This document shows positions 6,766 to 7,290 of a DNA stretch of 7,290 nucleotides, piece by piece. The notes under the pieces are model-generated. The model did not search any database. It saw only the letters and a program-made list of their open reading frames with translations, and was not told where the DNA came from. Within the stretch, counting starts at the first letter, position 1; every line of letters starts with the position of its first letter. Made by a program: the position numbers and the translations under genes. The stretch lies in contig DUKP01000198.1 in assembly GCA_013329295.1 (NCBI GenBank), forward strand, positions 3,062 through 10,351, read 5' to 3'. Source of the stretch: Candidatus Poseidoniaceae archaeon (lineage in GTDB: Archaea > Thermoplasmatota > Poseidoniia > Poseidoniales > Poseidoniaceae).

Positions 6766-7290
6766 ATGGTTATGGCAGGACACGGTGAGCCTTACATCCC
6801 AGCGAGTGAATCGCCGCTTGAGTTAACTGTTAGAGTGGTAATAGTAGGTATATTACTAGGAATATTGATGACAGCAGCAAATGCTTACCTCGGACTATAT
6901 GCTGGAATGACTGTATCTGCAAGTATTCCTGCTGCAGTAATGTCTATGATAATTCTTAGATCATTGTTCAAAGATGTAACCATCTTGGAAAATAATGCTG
7001 TTCAAACTATGGCTAGTGCCGGAGAATCTCTTGCTGCTGGAGTTATATTTACTGTTCCTGCATTGTTAGTAATTCCAAATTTGTGGGATGATATCCAATT
7101 ACTTGAGACGACAATAATTGCATTGCTTGGAGGACTGATGGGTACAATGTTCACTATTGCACTAAGACGATTATTTATCGTTGAAGAAGCTCTACCATAT
7201 CCAGAAGGTGTTGCGTGTAGAGAAGTTTTAGTTGCAGGAGAAGAAGGTGGCGAAGGTTCCCAGGCTATTATTTACGCACTTGGAATAGGT
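6766..7290 (+). CDS. OPT-family oligopeptide/metal-chelate transporter (3' partial)
   Basis: The first 175 residues of a membrane transporter; the frame is still open at the window edge. Full members of this family usually have 600 or more residues, so most of the gene lies outside. Visible hallmarks of the prokaryotic OPT (oligopeptide transporter) family are EPYIPAS at 8-14, the first helix running into ANAYLGLYAGMTVSAS at 38-53, ILENNAVQTMASAGESLAAG at 73-92, a helix around 115-135, and the LPYPEGVAC segment at 143-151. OPT proteins take up small peptides or metal chelates by proton-coupled symport; the substrate cannot be read from this part. The ATG at 6766 is chosen because EPYIPAS follows after seven residues, as is usual in the family; an ATG at 6772 is equally possible. 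No Shine-Dalgarno sequence is visible, which suggests a leaderless transcript. The gene is divergent from the calcium ATPase. Confidence 0.92.
   Translation, partial: MVMAGHGEPYIPASESPLELTVRVVIVGILLGILMTAANAYLGLYAGMTVSASIPAAVMSMIILRSLFKDVTILENNAVQTMASAGESLAAGVIFTVPALLVIPNLWDDIQLLETTIIALLGGLMGTMFTIALRRLFIVEEALPYPEGVACREVLVAGEEGGEGSQAIIYALGIG

Overview
This 7.3 kb window is AT-rich and tightly packed, and it looks like chromosomal DNA from an uncultured planktonic archaeon. The best guess is a Thermoplasmatota lineage such as Marine Group II or III. Reasons: archaeal-type promoter spacing (a TATA box about 25-30 nt upstream of a start codon that has almost no leader), surface proteins combining a beta-propeller with Asp-rich calcium repeats, and the mix of gene families. 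The assignment is an inference; no rRNA or other marker gene is present.

Layout, left to right. (1) Positions 1-1692, plus strand: the 3' part of a membrane-anchored surface protein. It has WD40-like blades, an Asp-rich Ca-binding repeat, a sequon-rich outer domain, one transmembrane helix and a long tail that is first acidic, then strongly basic. (2) Positions 1683-3730, minus strand: two adjacent genes in the order mqnE, mqnA. They encode the first two steps of the futalosine route to menaquinone. mqnA converges on gene 1 with a 10-base overlap. (3) Positions 3774-6665, minus strand: a full-length P2A-type calcium ATPase, 43 bases upstream of mqnE. (4) Positions 6766-7290, plus strand: the 5' end of an OPT-family transporter gene, divergent from the ATPase and cut by the window edge.

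MqnA dehydrates chorismate to 3-enolpyruvyl-benzoate. MqnE joins that product to S-adenosylmethionine to give aminodeoxyfutalosine, so the gene pair is functionally coherent and points to a respiring, menaquinone-using cell. Later steps (MqnB, MqnC, MqnD and prenylation) are not in the window. The ATPase probably exports Ca2+, and the OPT protein probably imports peptides or metal chelates. No pathway link between these transporters and the menaquinone genes is evident.

I found no mobile element, CRISPR array, tRNA or rRNA, and no clear undescribed multi-gene system. The least familiar item is the surface protein at 1-1692. The calcium pump is also notable because it combines an SPCA/PMR1-like ion site with a SERCA-like cysteine-containing outer loop.
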